From Leptoclinus maculatus (taxonomy: Eukaryota > Chordata > Actinopteri > Perciformes > Stichaeidae), in the NCBI GenBank assembly GCA_032191485.1, contig JAVDOI010000016.1, positions 9,534,759 to 9,598,758 of the forward strand: a DNA stretch of 64,000 nt, given 5' to 3'. Positions 26,913 to 39,500 of the stretch are shown piece after piece. Every line of letters begins with the position of its first letter. Within the stretch, counting starts at the first letter, position 1. The notes under the pieces were generated by a model. That model searched no databases. It saw only the letters and a list, made by a program, of their open reading frames with translations, and was not told where the DNA came from. The position numbers and the translations under genes were made by a program.

Positions 26913-26917
<5 letters not shown>

Positions 26918-26998
<81 letters not shown>
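26918..26998 (+). repeat. (GT)n microsatellite
   Basis: A perfect GT run of about 80 bp. Confidence 0.95.
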
Positions 26999-27000
<2 letters not shown>

Positions 27001-27475
27001 AAATAAAGTCAGACAACATGGCCTTGAAATAGCAATAATATGCTGTTGAGAAGAGAAAGGGTTCCAGGTTTGCTTAGAGGGCAGCAGCCACGGATCTACT
27101 CAGTCACACACGTATGCATAATACCCACACACCCACTGGGTAAACACTTAAGAGTAATTATGACTGAGTGTAAAGTGTGCCACTCTGACAGCAATAACTA
27201 TTTTCTTGTGATGTGCATCTAATTACAATCATCAATTACTGTTTTTAAAGGGTGTAATTGTTGTGAAAAGCTCGGTACTAATCATTGTAATGAAAGACAA
27301 TGTTTTCATAATGGCAGATGTCTATTACACTCAAAAAAGTTATTTATTTATTACAAACCATTTTGAGAGAAAAGGAATTTTCAACTGAGATAAACCACCG
27401 ATAGAGACAGAACTGTTCTTCAGTTACAGACTGCATGTATAAAAGACCCTTGTGTATTTGTCTACCAGCTAATAA

Positions 27476-28390
27476 ATGGAGCAGGGTAGAAACAACAGGA
27501 GGCCTCGGGGCACCTGGTACAACCAGGACCAAGCCAGACAGCTGAATTACACCATAGAAGCCAGCTCAGTCATATCGCAGGAGGGTGCCCAAAACTGCTC
27601 GGAGTCTGACCCAAGGAAGGAGCTCCTCAAAGAACTGGAGGAGGCTAGAGAGCAGGTGGCCCGTCAGAAGAGCCTGAAATAAATGTCCATTAACAAAGAG
27701 AAGGCCCCGCATGATGAACTGGAGAGGCTTAAGAGGGCCAGTGACCCAGAGACCATGATCACCTTCAGGATCGCCACTGAGGTTCGAAGCACCATCAAAA
27801 CAAAGAAGAAGAAGGTGCTTGAAAATGACTATGAGGACCTTAAAGTGTCTCAAATAATCAGCCAGCAGAAGTTCTCAGCAGAGCTCCAGCTTGAGAGAGA
27901 AGAAAATTGCAGCTCTCCAGCAAGAACTTGAGTAGCTGAAACTTCAACATCAGTCCAACCTGAGCTATGAAGATGAGCTCAAGGGTGAAAGCAGAAAGAT
28001 GTCAGAGGACCTGGAGGCCACAAAGCAGCTGATGGCTGAGAAGGAAGCTCTAGTTCACCAGATGAAGGAGGAGATCCAGACCCTACAGAAAAACGCCTCT
28101 GAGAAAGAGAAGATGTTTTTCAACGACTTGGAGGACCTGAAAGATGAACAGGTCTCAAACAAACAGGAGCTGGTCACTAAGCTCCAGGCTGAGGAGATCA
28201 GTCAGGGCCTCTGAACTGAACTTGACAAGGTCAAAGAAGAGAACCAAGACAAGACCAGGAGAAGTACGCCCTCCCTGATTTACCAAATCGTGAGGTGCTG
28301 ACAGACTCTGAGGGGAAGAAAAAAAAGAAACTCTCAGCCTGGAAAAAACTCAAACGTTCCATGGGTTTAAGTAAGAATCCTGTGACGTAA
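27476..28390 (+). pseudogene. Decayed intronless coiled-coil protein gene (probable retrocopy)
   Basis: One nearly continuous coding trace of about 900 bp, broken by an in-frame TAA (27680-27682), a frameshift near 27900 with a TAG shortly after, a TGA (28212-28214) and a further frameshift near 28250. The trace begins MEQGRNNRRPRGTWYNQDQA. It runs through heptad-rich Glu/Lys/Leu sequence (ATKQLMAEKEALVHQMKEE; ASEKEKMFFNDLEDLKDEQ) and ends in a basic tail (KKLSAWKKLKRSMGLSKNP). No introns interrupt it, which suggests a retrocopy, though I see no poly-A tail or target duplication. TATAAAAG sits about 40 bp upstream of the first ATG. I do not recognise the parent; it resembles the long coiled-coil (golgin-like) proteins that fish genomes carry in several copies. 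Confidence 0.7.
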
Positions 28391-28418
28391 TGTAATGTAC
28401 TGTTACTGTACACAGGGC

Positions 28419-28540
28419 GACTGTGAGTCAGTGGAGAGCCGCATGTCGATGTGTCCTTGGGCAAGACACTTAACCCCAAAATTGCTCCCGTAGCTGTGCC
28501 TACGGTGTGTGAATGTGTGTGAATGTTAGTTAGTCCTGTT
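28419..28540 (+). repeat. Dispersed teleost repeat fragment
   Basis: The stretch including GTGTCCTTGGGCAAGACACT and TTAACCCC resembles a sequence I recognise as common in fish genomes, probably part of a non-autonomous DNA element. Ends are not defined. It directly follows the coiled-coil pseudogene. Confidence 0.5.
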
Positions 28541-28544
28541 AGTA

Positions 28545-28627
28545 CTGTAATATAATGTAATATACTGTAATATACTGTAATATAATGTAATATATTGTAA
28601 TATAATGTAATATACTGTAATATAATA
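28545..28627 (+). repeat. TAATATAATG/TAATATACTG tandem array
   Basis: Ten-base units alternating TAATATAATG and TAATATACTG, roughly eight copies. Confidence 0.88.
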
Positions 28628-30914
28628 AAAATCTATATTTTATATAATATAATACAAATATTTGAAATTAAATTAATAAATAAAAAATGAACAAAAATAA
28701 ATCTAAATGTTTGCCGGTTTTGTTGTATTTTTTGTTGTACAGTTGAGTTGATGACAAAGCATTCCACTTGTGTTGGGTCTATACTGGACTCGTTTTTAAA
28801 GAATCTGCTATTTTATATATTCATTCATTTTTCTATCAGCTTACAAGTTACGGTTAAAAGGTGAAAAAAAGCTGCTTATCAGTTGTTTCAAAACTAAACA
28901 TTACTCTTATATTCTGTATCAGCTCATTGGTTTGGTTAACTAAAACTGCTTGGATTTAGGTCATAGTTAAAGAAAGAAGGCAGGATCGATAAGCACTCAT
29001 AGCTGTGCGCCATGTATGAAGCTCAAACCAGCAGTGGGAAACAGCAAGCCTACAAACTTCAAAAATATGCCAGCACCTCTAAAGCAGCAGCAGTGCTGTG
29101 TGTGTTGAGCCTATATTTGTGACAAAAGAAAAGCAACAAAAGCAAAAGAACAACTGGCTGTATGTTGTATGGTGATAGAGTATAAACCCAAACCACTACT
29201 TTGAGTATTCAGATTCTTTTTGAAGAAGAATTCTCCTTTTTCAGCATTTCTGATGATTCTAACATTTAACAAGGCTTTTTCACAGAAGACATTTTGACAT
29301 GTCAGGAGCTATGAGGGCTTAAGTGGATTAAATGAATCATCAAACAAGTATTTACTGTGTACATACAGTAGCTCTTCACAGGCAAATGACTTTACTGAGA
29401 GGTAAGAGAACAAGCAGAATGAAGTAGTGACAGTTACTCGTGAAACAAGATGCACACACACACGCACGCACGCAGCGAAATAAATATTTCTTTAATGTAA
29501 ATTATAGGCTGCTACCAGATCATGAGCACAGACTTGCCACAACAGGCTCTAACATGCACGAGGCAAGTTTAACTCTGATTAACTCTCAGCTGAGATTAAC
29601 AGAGCTAAACAACAAAGCCGAAGGAAAACCAACCAGACCTAAATTAAAAAAAATAAAACCATACCAACAAGCAGTTTAGTAAATCTCACATGGCCTTGTC
29701 AAAGCATATTACTTTAACCGCTCTAATTGCAACACATGGAGACAAACAATACAACAATCAAGACTCGAGTGCATCTTCAACGACCGCATCATATTCATTA
29801 TTAATGACCAGGATATTTGTTGTCATTCATCGGCCACAGCGGGCGGATGAGTAGCTTACCGTGGCTTGCTGGGGAGATGCACTATCGACACAAGGCGCAG
29901 GCCGCGTGGTTTGGAGTTGGATATGGAGATGATTTAATCCAATAAATCTGCCAACTCAATTTCCAGTCACAGGGAAGTCATGCTTTTTCATATTTTGATC
30001 CTGTTTGTTGTAAAAATAAATACATACAAAAACGGCCTCTCCTTCGGGGGAGGGGGGGGGGGGGGGGGGTGTAACATTACATTCATGTGACAGTGTGACA
30101 TTTCCCGATTTTTTTATTTTGTTCCAGCTGCTCAGTGAACACAGAGCAGTTCCTTCTCCTGCTGTTTTAGCTAGCTTCATTTAAGCCAAATCCTCCTTCA
30201 TCCTCCTCCATCCTGTGGATATTTGCTTCAACATGTTGATTATATAACTTGGTAGCTGACATTTATTTTATTTCCCCGCAAAGTCGGAATACTTATGAAC
30301 CTGGATTCCTGGTCAACAGGGAGCTCACGCCGCAGACAAACATTTTCAAACACGTGTCAAAGGTCAACCACGCCCACACGGATCCTCCAGACTTTTAATT
30401 GGTTAGATACTTCTTCGGAAAACCAATCATATTCGCAATCATTAAAAAGATACAAACATAGAAAGTAGTGTAATGTAAGTACATTTCCTCAAGTACTATA
30501 GGGTACACTCAATTGTAGGCCGACTGTAGTGTAACGTTTCTTAAGGATTTACATTTTAAGATTCTTTATACTTCTTCTCACTACATTTATTTGATAACGT
30601 TATAACATTGCATATTGAGATAATTAATACAAAATATAAATAAACCAATAAATGATGATGTAATATTATGGATAAAAGAAAATGTATCCCACTTTTACCA
30701 GTTGCAGAATTAAAGTAACACACTAATGCATGAATATCTGTAATCCAGTTGGCCATTTATAAGGATTCTTAAATGGGCCATATTTACACTGTGGTATTAT
30801 TAACTAAAAGATCAGAGTACTTCTTACACCACTGCATAGAGTAACAAATCCCTATTTGATTGGCTAGGCCTGTGGTCAATCTGGCAAGGCCTTGGCTACA
30901 CGCCTGACACACAG

Positions 30915-30986
<72 letters not shown>

Positions 30987-31116
30987 TCTTACACAAACAG
31001 AGTGAGACAGAAAGGGGCAAATGACCAGACTCAATAGTTTACTCCTCTCAGACTGCTGAGATTTGGACCAGACAAGCAAAGTCCCAGTCTCTCACACACA
31101 CACACACACACACACT

Positions 31117-31183
<67 letters not shown>

Positions 31184-33940
31184 CGAGAAAGGCAGATAAA
31201 TAAAAAGCAGAGGAAAATTACCTTAGAAAGACAAGAGACTTGTTGTCCCTCTGAATCTGTATCACAGTATTTCTACACACATGCTATTGCAACCCATACC
31301 TTTCCTACTCATGTAAAGCCTTTCAATCAGCCTCTGGTGAGTTTCATTACTGGAGACACACTGGGCAAGCTTCTGCAGCATCAGTAGAGGAAAGAGAGAC
31401 ACAAATACATCATTCTAAAAATGACAGGCCACACATACTGTACATGCATAGATAGTGGGAGAGAAAGCGACGGACACGGTTCATTAACACTCCCTGTTTG
31501 AACAGGTGTCTGCCTGACAAGCATGGGTGTGAGTATGTGTGTCTGTGTGTCTGTAGAGGGTGAGGTGGTGGAGCTGTCACTCCTCACCACACTTTGTAAA
31601 AGCAGTAAACTTTCTGCTCTGAAACTGATGCGTCCACAGATTCTAACTAAAGGATTTTGTTGTTTGTGTAGTCCTATAGGGAGACCATGGGCAGGAAATC
31701 CTCTTTTTGATTTGAAAACATGTTTTCCGTATAAAACAATCATCAGTTAATCGGTTCACAGCTTCAGCCTGGTGCAGTCGGCCAACCTTGTCATACGCGG
31801 TTGATTTCTATTTCCAGACATCCTCACACGAGTACAGTTATGAAATGTCATTTTGTACAAAGATGAAAACATTAATGCAATATTCTGAGGATGATACTTT
31901 GAAATGTGACTGACTCTGGTCAAATGATGTTGTGGACTCATAGCATTGACAGGTGATGGAGGTACATTCGGAAAATGCATGTATCATATTTGTGTCTACA
32001 TGCAAATCAACCTTTCTTTAAGCATGGATCATGAATTTATGATCATGACAGTTAAAGAGTCCTTTTTTAGAGATATGCATGAAAACACAATTTTTATTAC
32101 AATTCCAATCACCTCTGATGCTTCTCTAATCTCACAGTCTAGATCTTGGTTTTCTATGTTTTCTAGGCGCTAATGAAGTTTTTCAATATCCAATCTATCT
32201 TTTAGTCCATTATTTACTATTAGTAATAGTAATAGTAATTATTGTTGAGTTTACTTTATCATGCTGAAATTCAAAGCCTCACTCCTGTCTGTTTGTATGC
32301 AGGCTATGTGTCCACAGGTTCAAATTGTGTTTTCAGTCTTCAGGGTCAAAGTTGAAATCTGCACCTGTGTTCAAGACTAAACAACTGTACCTGCCTCAAA
32401 CTAAACATAAATACCTGAAAACAGACAAACTCCCCATGTGTTTCAGTACAGATGTGGCTTAGGGCATCCATCCCGTTGGTTTACATTCACCAGGAAAACA
32501 AAGACTTAACCTTTATACACACAGCCAGATTGTGACACTATGGACTTGTTGTTTCTGCAATGACTGGTGAATAGGCATACATTGTCTCAGTCATCTTCCC
32601 AGAGCAAAGTATTCAGAGACACTTAAAGAAATCAAAACATGGCTCCCATCACTTATGAGCAGCGAGTAGAGCCCCACTGCTCAGTCTTTATTCAACGAGT
32701 GCAATTCAGTGTCAGAAACAATCAGACATCAATCAATAAGAATGACAGCTTCCATTTATGTGTACTCAATGAGGGTAAAGATACATATCTTGGTGGTATA
32801 CTGAACTCCTTTTGGGCGCAGTACAATGAACACAACCTTTGCCGTCAAGCACAGATATTGAAAGTCAGTAGTTCACAAGCTGAAAACAGGCTGATAGCTT
32901 CAGTTAATGCACAGAAATGGCCGTTTTAATGCTGCCCTGCTTTGCTCTGCCAAACATGCACACAAGGCATTAATGGTGCGTATTTGGATGATCCAAGGGT
33001 GGAAAAAAATAAAGGAAAAAGTTTAAAGCAATTCAATTGCTGGAAGTAAAATACAATTTAAGTAATCAAAATCATTAAAAATAAATTAAACACACTGATC
33101 AGATACCCAAGAGCTACTGAATATTGGTATTTTCTGCCCAATTATATTATAGGGAACAATCTTGGACTTCGACATTTAATCAAGATATAAAAGATGGTCT
33201 TATCTTTTGCCTTGTTGGAAGGGTTTCATTGCACCTCAACAGAGGCATCTGGAAACTGATCCATGCCAGGAAACGAATGTGTGCAACAACAAAATGTTGT
33301 CGGCCATTGTTAATTTGCTTTTGATTCTAAATGGCTTAAATACTAATACATTTCATCAAAGACGGAATGCCTGTGCATAGCCCAAACTAGTAAATGAACC
33401 CGTCTTGGATTACTGGAAGAATAGTATGTGATATATTAAAACAGGGCGTATTGATTAATCCAGAGAGGGTTCCTGATCAGGAGACAGTTTTAATGTTAAA
33501 CTCATGGCTTGGATGGGCGGAAAAAACTGGTCCTAGGACAGCAAAGCATATGAATCTACAAGACAGTTAACAAAGTAACACTACTGCCCTCTGCTGACTA
33601 CCTTTCCCAACTCAAAACTTGTGCGTTCTTGACATTTATCCTCAGCTTGGATAAACGTAGTGGTCACTAGAATAGCTTGAAAGAAGAACTACTTCTATAA
33701 CACTGTGTAAATGTTTTCTTATAGAGGAGAGAAACAACATAACTCAAACCACACCTAGTCTTGAATTATCTTGGCAGAATTGTAACTGCTCAAACAGTCT
33801 TTGAAGAGGTCTTTCTTATCTGCTATGTCTGAAAAGCATGGGACAACTGAGGTGGATTTTAGTCAGATTCTATGTGCGTATTGACTTCATCTTCTCCTCA
33901 CAGGGAGGCCAGAACATTATTAAGAGGAGAATGAACCAAG
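28628..33940. other. Intergenic DNA downstream (3') of slc25a28
   Basis: No exon recognised apart from presumed slc25a28 3' UTR near the right end. It contains a poly-G run (30048-30069) and two long (CA)n arrays at 30918-30980 and 31094-31180 (the latter with a TCT break). Confidence 0.6.
30918..31180 (+). repeat. Pair of (CA)n microsatellites
   Basis: Two CA arrays of about 60 and 85 bp separated by roughly 110 bp of unique sequence, both in the same orientation. Confidence 0.93.
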
Positions 33941-33947
33941 GAGAAAT

Positions 33948-36900
33948 CTAGATCTCAGCCTCCATGTGTTGCGTTTTCCTCTTGTTGTGCTGGTGCTTGG
34001 TGAGTCCATACTTGAAGAACTCATAGACCGACCAGCTGATGGCTGTGGAGGGCACCTGGTAGATGATCCTCGCCTGGACTCCCCTGAAGAAGCCCTTCAG
34101 GCCGCCCAGCCTGTAAACAGTCCTGAAGGCGTGGGCAAGGCCCGAGATGTGTCTGTGGGCTCCTGGGCCTTGGCTCTGACCGGGGCCTTGGCCAGAAGAC
34201 AGGGAGCTGAGGGTTAGAGACTCCTGGGTGTTGAGCAGGGTCTTGCAGACGTCCAGAGGCGTGGTGGTCGCAGCCGCGATGGCACCAGCCAAAGCTCCGG
34301 ACAACATGTGGGATGAGGGATTGTATTGTCTGTGGGGGTTGAGCAGCTCCTGGAGATACTCATAGGTCATGAAGTGGAGCGCCTGGAAGGGCACGTTCAT
34401 GGTGAGCTGGGTGGTGTAGCTGCGGTAGAACGCAGCGGGGCCCTCTTTCTGCCACACGGCGCGTACACAGTCCATCACGCCGCGGTAAGGCGAATTATAC
34501 ATCTGCATGCGCTGCTTCACAACTAGGGCCAGACGGGTAGATGTATTGATGGAGGAGAAGGGTGTCCAGGGTTGGCAGAACGAAGATGGCAAAGATAGAA
34601 AAAGAAAGGAGGGAATTAGTGAGCTAATGCCGACTGTAAATTAGTCCTTAAAAACACATGAAGTTTCAATAAACACACAGAGATGTAGTGTGTCACTTTA
34701 AGAGCATTTGCTCAGACAGCTGCACCCCATCTAACAGCTGCACACGAGGACTCTGACCAGTGTCCTTCTACTGAAATGTTTGGGCAGGTGGACTAGAGGC
34801 AGCTGTGAAAGTCAACATGTGAGACTGCAGGGTTAAGGCCAACATGGGAAGATGGCTGGAAGTGTCTCCACCGAACTGTCTGTATGTACTTTGGTTTTGA
34901 GAGAGAAAAACGTCGCAATTCTGGGGTGAAAGGCAAAATGGCGCCGTACTGTAAAATGTTGCCCTTACCTTCAGTTGGGTTCATGACAGCATCGTGAAGC
35001 AGTGTGGCCGCACACCCAGCTGTTCCTGAAACAAATAAACACCGGGAATTACTACACATTGAGATAATCATGGAGAACACAGAAGGAGAATAGAGAAGAC
35101 TACACTGCAGTAAAGAGACAGAGAAATGAGAAGCATTTCCTGCATTATTCCTAAAAGCTGCAGATGTCATGCTCAAAACAAGATGTCTTAGCTGAATCGG
35201 TGCATATTCAGCAATTTGCACAGGTGTAAACTAGAGAACATGTCTGACTGATATCAGGTGGCCAAACCTGAGCAAAGAGAGACACCTGGTGGACAAGGCA
35301 GTTCGTTGCTCTTTCAAGAGATACAAATAAAACCCAAAAAGCTTTAAAAAGATGGGACAGAGGAGAGAGAAGATGAGTCGGGAGAAAGAGGACTTACCCA
35401 GCCTCCCACTAAACTGGAAAAGAAGGAAGAGGGAGAGAGAGTAGGGAGAACAAGGAATAAGGAAATGGTTGACATTCAGAGCAAATTGAATCTACAACTG
35501 GAGCTATGAAAAGGCTCTATTCAATTTGACGGCCTGCCAGGGGTTTTTAGAACTGGTTGGGGCACGTCTGCCCTATACACGGATTAGGCTGAGTCAGCAG
35601 CTTTATAGAGATCCCACTGAAGGTGCCTGGTATTAGGGTCCTCAAAGTTAAGATAGCCATACATGATCTGTACATCTACGGTACATGTCATGGTTAATGT
35701 GTGTATATGTATGTTTTATGGTACCATTAGCCAAATGACTGTTAGCCCCTGGGTGAATGACATCACTTAGAGTCTTTTTGAGTTTCTCATAGCTGGCAAA
35801 ATAGAGGGCATGGGCAGGTCCTGCCCCAACTGCGGTTGCATTCAGCCCTCTCATTGGTCGCCAGACTCCCTCTGTGGCAACAATTCGGCGAAGAGCATCC
35901 ATCACGTTCCTGTAGCGGGCTGCGGGGTCGGGCTGGAGGCTCTGCATGCGTGTCTGAAAAGAGTAAAAAAGGGTGGAATGTAGCGAAGTTCAAAGTCAAC
36001 AGGTGGCTCTCTTCCCATCCACCGGGGCTAGGTATTAAGTTTAGGAATATGTTCACTGAATTAGATGTAAAAATATAATGTAATTCATAATTTAAGTCTT
36101 ACCATATGTCTTCCTAACATTGCCAAGAATAGCACAACAATGAAAAGAGTCCTGAATAGATTGCAGTGTGAATAAGGGGTCAAATAAGGGAAATTCGACA
36201 TTGTGTGCGGTGTACATGGATAATTGAATAGAAGGAAGTATGGAGTTACAACTCCAAGGTCACAAGGGGACATAAGCTGACTTCCTGTAAGCCTCTTTCA
36301 CCACTGACCCCGAGGCACACCTTTCTCTCTTCCTCCATACACATACACACACATGCAGACTGAGATTAATGATAAGATCATAAAAACATTCCCGACAGGA
36401 CAAGTGCAAGGGATCAGTGTTTCAGTCACCTGCTATTTGGTTTTTCAGAGAGGGTTGCTGGGGTTACACTGGGTGAGTGCGTCTGTCTCTGAGGAACTGG
36501 CAGCGACACAATCTCTGGATCCAAAGTTCTGTGTATGTGCATGCAGTGCTCTATCCTGTCATGCTATACTACAGCTGTGTAATGCAGGGCCCAAAGAGAG
36601 CTAGCTAACAGCGGTACGAGTATATGCATGTCTCGTTGCATGGCGGTAAAGAAAAGAGAATTGTTATTGGAATACTGGCTTCCTTATTAATTGGTGCCCC
36701 CAACAAATGCATGCATGGACGTCTTGCATGTAGCAGCTATTGGTCAGATGTGTTTACCTGTCCTATGGTATGTTTGCACATCTAGAAAGCAATGAACTTT
36801 GTGCTTAATGCAAAACACTGCAACTGCCACTATTTGGAGGGAGCACTGAATTCTTCTTAGTTTCTTTCAATGACAAATTCAATACAATTGAAATTCCAGT

Positions 36901-38660
36901 CATGTGCTCTGTACAGTACAACTCTGGCAGACCTACAAATGCAACACGCTTTTTGAAATCCACAACCAATTACTGGGATTTAGGAAACATTAAGGGCGAA
37001 TGACAGCCTATTGTAAACTATAATTACCACAACAATCTCTTAAGTGAGAGGCTTATCGTACAGGAGGGAAAGGCTTTATTGTTGTGTAGGGGGGAAACAG
37101 CTATAAATAGCAAACCTAAATAAAAAAAAAAAGGAATATGTTAAGATGCATCGTTTCCTGCACAAATCTTTTTCTCTGCATCAATGTGTGGCTGTTTATG
37201 AGCAGTAGACTACATTCTGCTGAGTCACAATGCCCCCAATCTCCCACTGCTTGCTGGGAAAGATGCTGAGATGTGTAGCAGACACTGTGTACATGAGAAG
37301 GGTTCTGTAAACATTGGTCTTGTCAAGGGTTCAGGGCTGGACAGGCTGCAACAGATAGACTACAGGTGTAAGAGACATTGATGATGTACAGCTTTACAGT
37401 GTGACATTGACAGCTGACTATACTAAGCTCATCGCCACTTGCCTCATCTCAACCCTCTGCCTGTGTTATACAACGATCACTGCTGCACACTGCTGCATTC
37501 AGCTGAGTGACCTCCTGGAGCGATAGGTCGTGCCTCTATCGCTGTGTTTACGTTGAAAACTAAATAAACTCACAGATAACAAAGAAGACCACATGATATG
37601 AACTGTCCCTGTGAAGTTGCATGACTCGCATGTGATCAAAAGACCTTTGCAAATAATTAGTTATAGTGTGTTAAGCAGTAAGCCTGTTCTCACAGTGTAT
37701 ACAACTAACAAAGTAGCAACAGATGCTGGACTTGAAGGGACAAATGGTGTTGTAATAATAGTGGCAGGCTAAGATACTAGAAACAACAACATTTAACCAT
37801 CCCCCTGTTTTTGTAAACAGCGACTATGGCTTTGGTCTCCCAGAAATAGAATCGATAACTTGTTCCTCTCATTAATGCTACTTGAAATGGTTACTGAACT
37901 AACGGATTTGCTTATCACATAACATACACATTAATTACCTACGTACTATCATATCTGTTGAGGCTTTGACAGCAGATTGATTTGAGGACGTTAGTTTCAC
38001 GTAGAGTGACTAAACGTGTGACCCAGCTACATGTTGTCATAACCGTCGCCAGCGGCTAACGTTAGTCGCGCTTAATTTATAATAGCATGCTAACACGTTA
38101 GCTAGCAGGGATGTGAAACGCTAACTGCGCCGGCTGACCTTGTCACAGCCGTCAGCTCTGCAGCGTGTTTAGGTTAGCGAGCAAGCTAATGCGCTATGCT
38201 AATAAACACGTTGGCTGCATGAATAATACACGCAGAAACACAGCAGAGACCCGAGAGCACTGAACATTCATACAATGGTCGTGGGTTCAGCGTGTTAGCC
38301 ACTGAGCAACGCTACCTTGACACAGTCGATGGGGAACATGAGGCAATGCTCCATGATCCCGGCCACGGCTCCAGCCAACATGTGGGTGCTAGTGGAAGCA
38401 CCCTGTGGCAAACCCTCATAGTCTGGTTCAGTGTCCTCTAGTTGTGCATCTTGTGCACTACGGATGAAATCAACAGTCTGTAGCTCCGTTTCCCCTCCGA
38501 TCCGGGGTGTCAGGCTTCCCACGATACTTTCCGAAACTCCCCAGAATCTGCCCCCCAGCCATCGAACTTCTGCCCCGGCAGATGCACCAGCAACCCCGGG
38601 ATCATTGCCTGTAGTCTCCGCTGTCATCCGACGCCTCCTCACAAATCCATCTGCTTCCAT
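33948..38660 (-). CDS. slc25a28: Mitoferrin-2, mitochondrial iron carrier
   Basis: An inner-membrane carrier of the SLC25 family that brings iron into mitochondria for haem and Fe-S cluster synthesis. Four coding exons in transcript order: 38660-38316, 35953-35725, 35025-34969, 34522-33948; phases close to give 401 aa. All three carrier signatures are present: PIDCVK (110-115), PTEVVK (208-213) and PLDVCK (299-304), one per repeat. Close family matches include [37 protein letters not shown] and [13 protein letters not shown]. The N-terminal 80 residues are low in similarity, as expected of a leader, and make the protein longer than human SLC25A28 (364 aa). The loop after [15 protein letters not shown] is longer and Gly/Gln/Ser-rich. 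The start is the first Met of exon 1. Mitoferrin-1 (slc25a37) is the alternative; the sequence and the nkx2.3 linkage favour mitoferrin-2. Confidence 0.93.
35954..38315 (-). other. Intron 1 of slc25a28
   Basis: A 2.4 kb intron with donor GTAGCG and a pyrimidine-rich acceptor (TTACTCTTTTCAG). The part next to exon 1 (38046-38300) is crowded with GCTAAC/GTTAGC-type words; nothing else distinctive. Confidence 0.8.
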
Positions 38661-38960
38661 GAGAAACCAGGTGAAAAGTATTTAGGCAAGCAGACACTGC
38701 GTCTTGTGGGTGGTTTCAGTCCTAAAGTTTCACATTCCCGTGGGGTGGTATCACAGCGTCCTGCCTGCTACACCATTCCCTCCCCGCCTCTTTACTTCCC
38801 AGCCAGGGCCAAGCAAGGGAGGCCGTGGCGGACAAATACACACAGAGCTGCACAGCAGGCCGCAATGAGGAAATGATCTCTGATTGGTTACTACAGCGAA
38901 GTCCTACTTCCGCTATTGGGTGACAGACGTGTCATCATGATTGAACCCTGTGGTGTGAAA
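38661..38960 (-). promoter_or_regulatory. Presumed slc25a28 promoter and 5' UTR
   Basis: This lies upstream of the start codon on the - strand. ATTGG words at about 38883-38887 and 38915-38919 (+ strand) are CCAAT boxes in the transcript direction. No TATA box is evident. Confidence 0.4.
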
Positions 38961-39379
38961 GTTGACATGGAGTACTGCTACACTTTGAGTACATATGTGA
39001 AAGCTATCATACATGTAGGTCACTGCAGGTCATTCTACAAGACTGCAGTTGAATTTGTTTACACTTGAGTTGTCACTTAGTGCTGCTCTTCTCGTCTCAT
39101 TCACAGTGTTGTGAATTACTGCTTTTGAATAACAACAGCTGTGATGCTAGTTTGGAGTTACATTTCTGTCTGTGATTCGGCCCACTGATTCTCACACCAA
39201 CAATATTTCTCATCCTGTTTTCCTCTATTAGTGATACGCAAAGTATTTTAACTGGTACGACAAAACTTCAAATGTGCATTTTTTTATTACATTTTTTACA
39301 AATGTATAGTAATAATTTGTTCAGAATAGGAAAAATAATTATTGCAGTTATTGAGCTTCTACCTTCTAAATTCATTATT

Positions 39380-39500
39380 ATCTGTATATATACATACATA
39401 TGTATATATACACACATACATTTGTATATATACATATATATGTATACATATATACATACATATACATATGTATATGTGTATATATGTATACATATATGTA
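39380..39500 (+). repeat. TA/CATA-rich hexanucleotide array
   Basis: Degenerate TATACATA units, similar in composition to the array at 14858-15000. Confidence 0.85.

Larger units (their letters stand above)
17896..27430. other. Gene-poor tract downstream of nkx3.3
   Basis: The first few hundred bases are nkx3.3 3' UTR. The rest has no exon I can recognise. It is punctuated by many GT/CA arrays: 19566-19640, 22255-22316, 22932-23014, 24001-24020, 24490-24544, 24664-24725, 24930-24957, 25456-25489, 26720-26755 and 26918-26998. There is also a poly-C run near 22482-22502 and a four-copy repeat of about 10 bp (TCATGTACTA) at 26178-26219. It could hold distal enhancers of the NK genes, but nothing in the sequence proves this. 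Confidence 0.6.

Noticed and set aside
32639..32929. 96-aa open frame in the intergenic region
   Set aside because: No motif or splice signals that would support a gene; ordinary codon content for random DNA.
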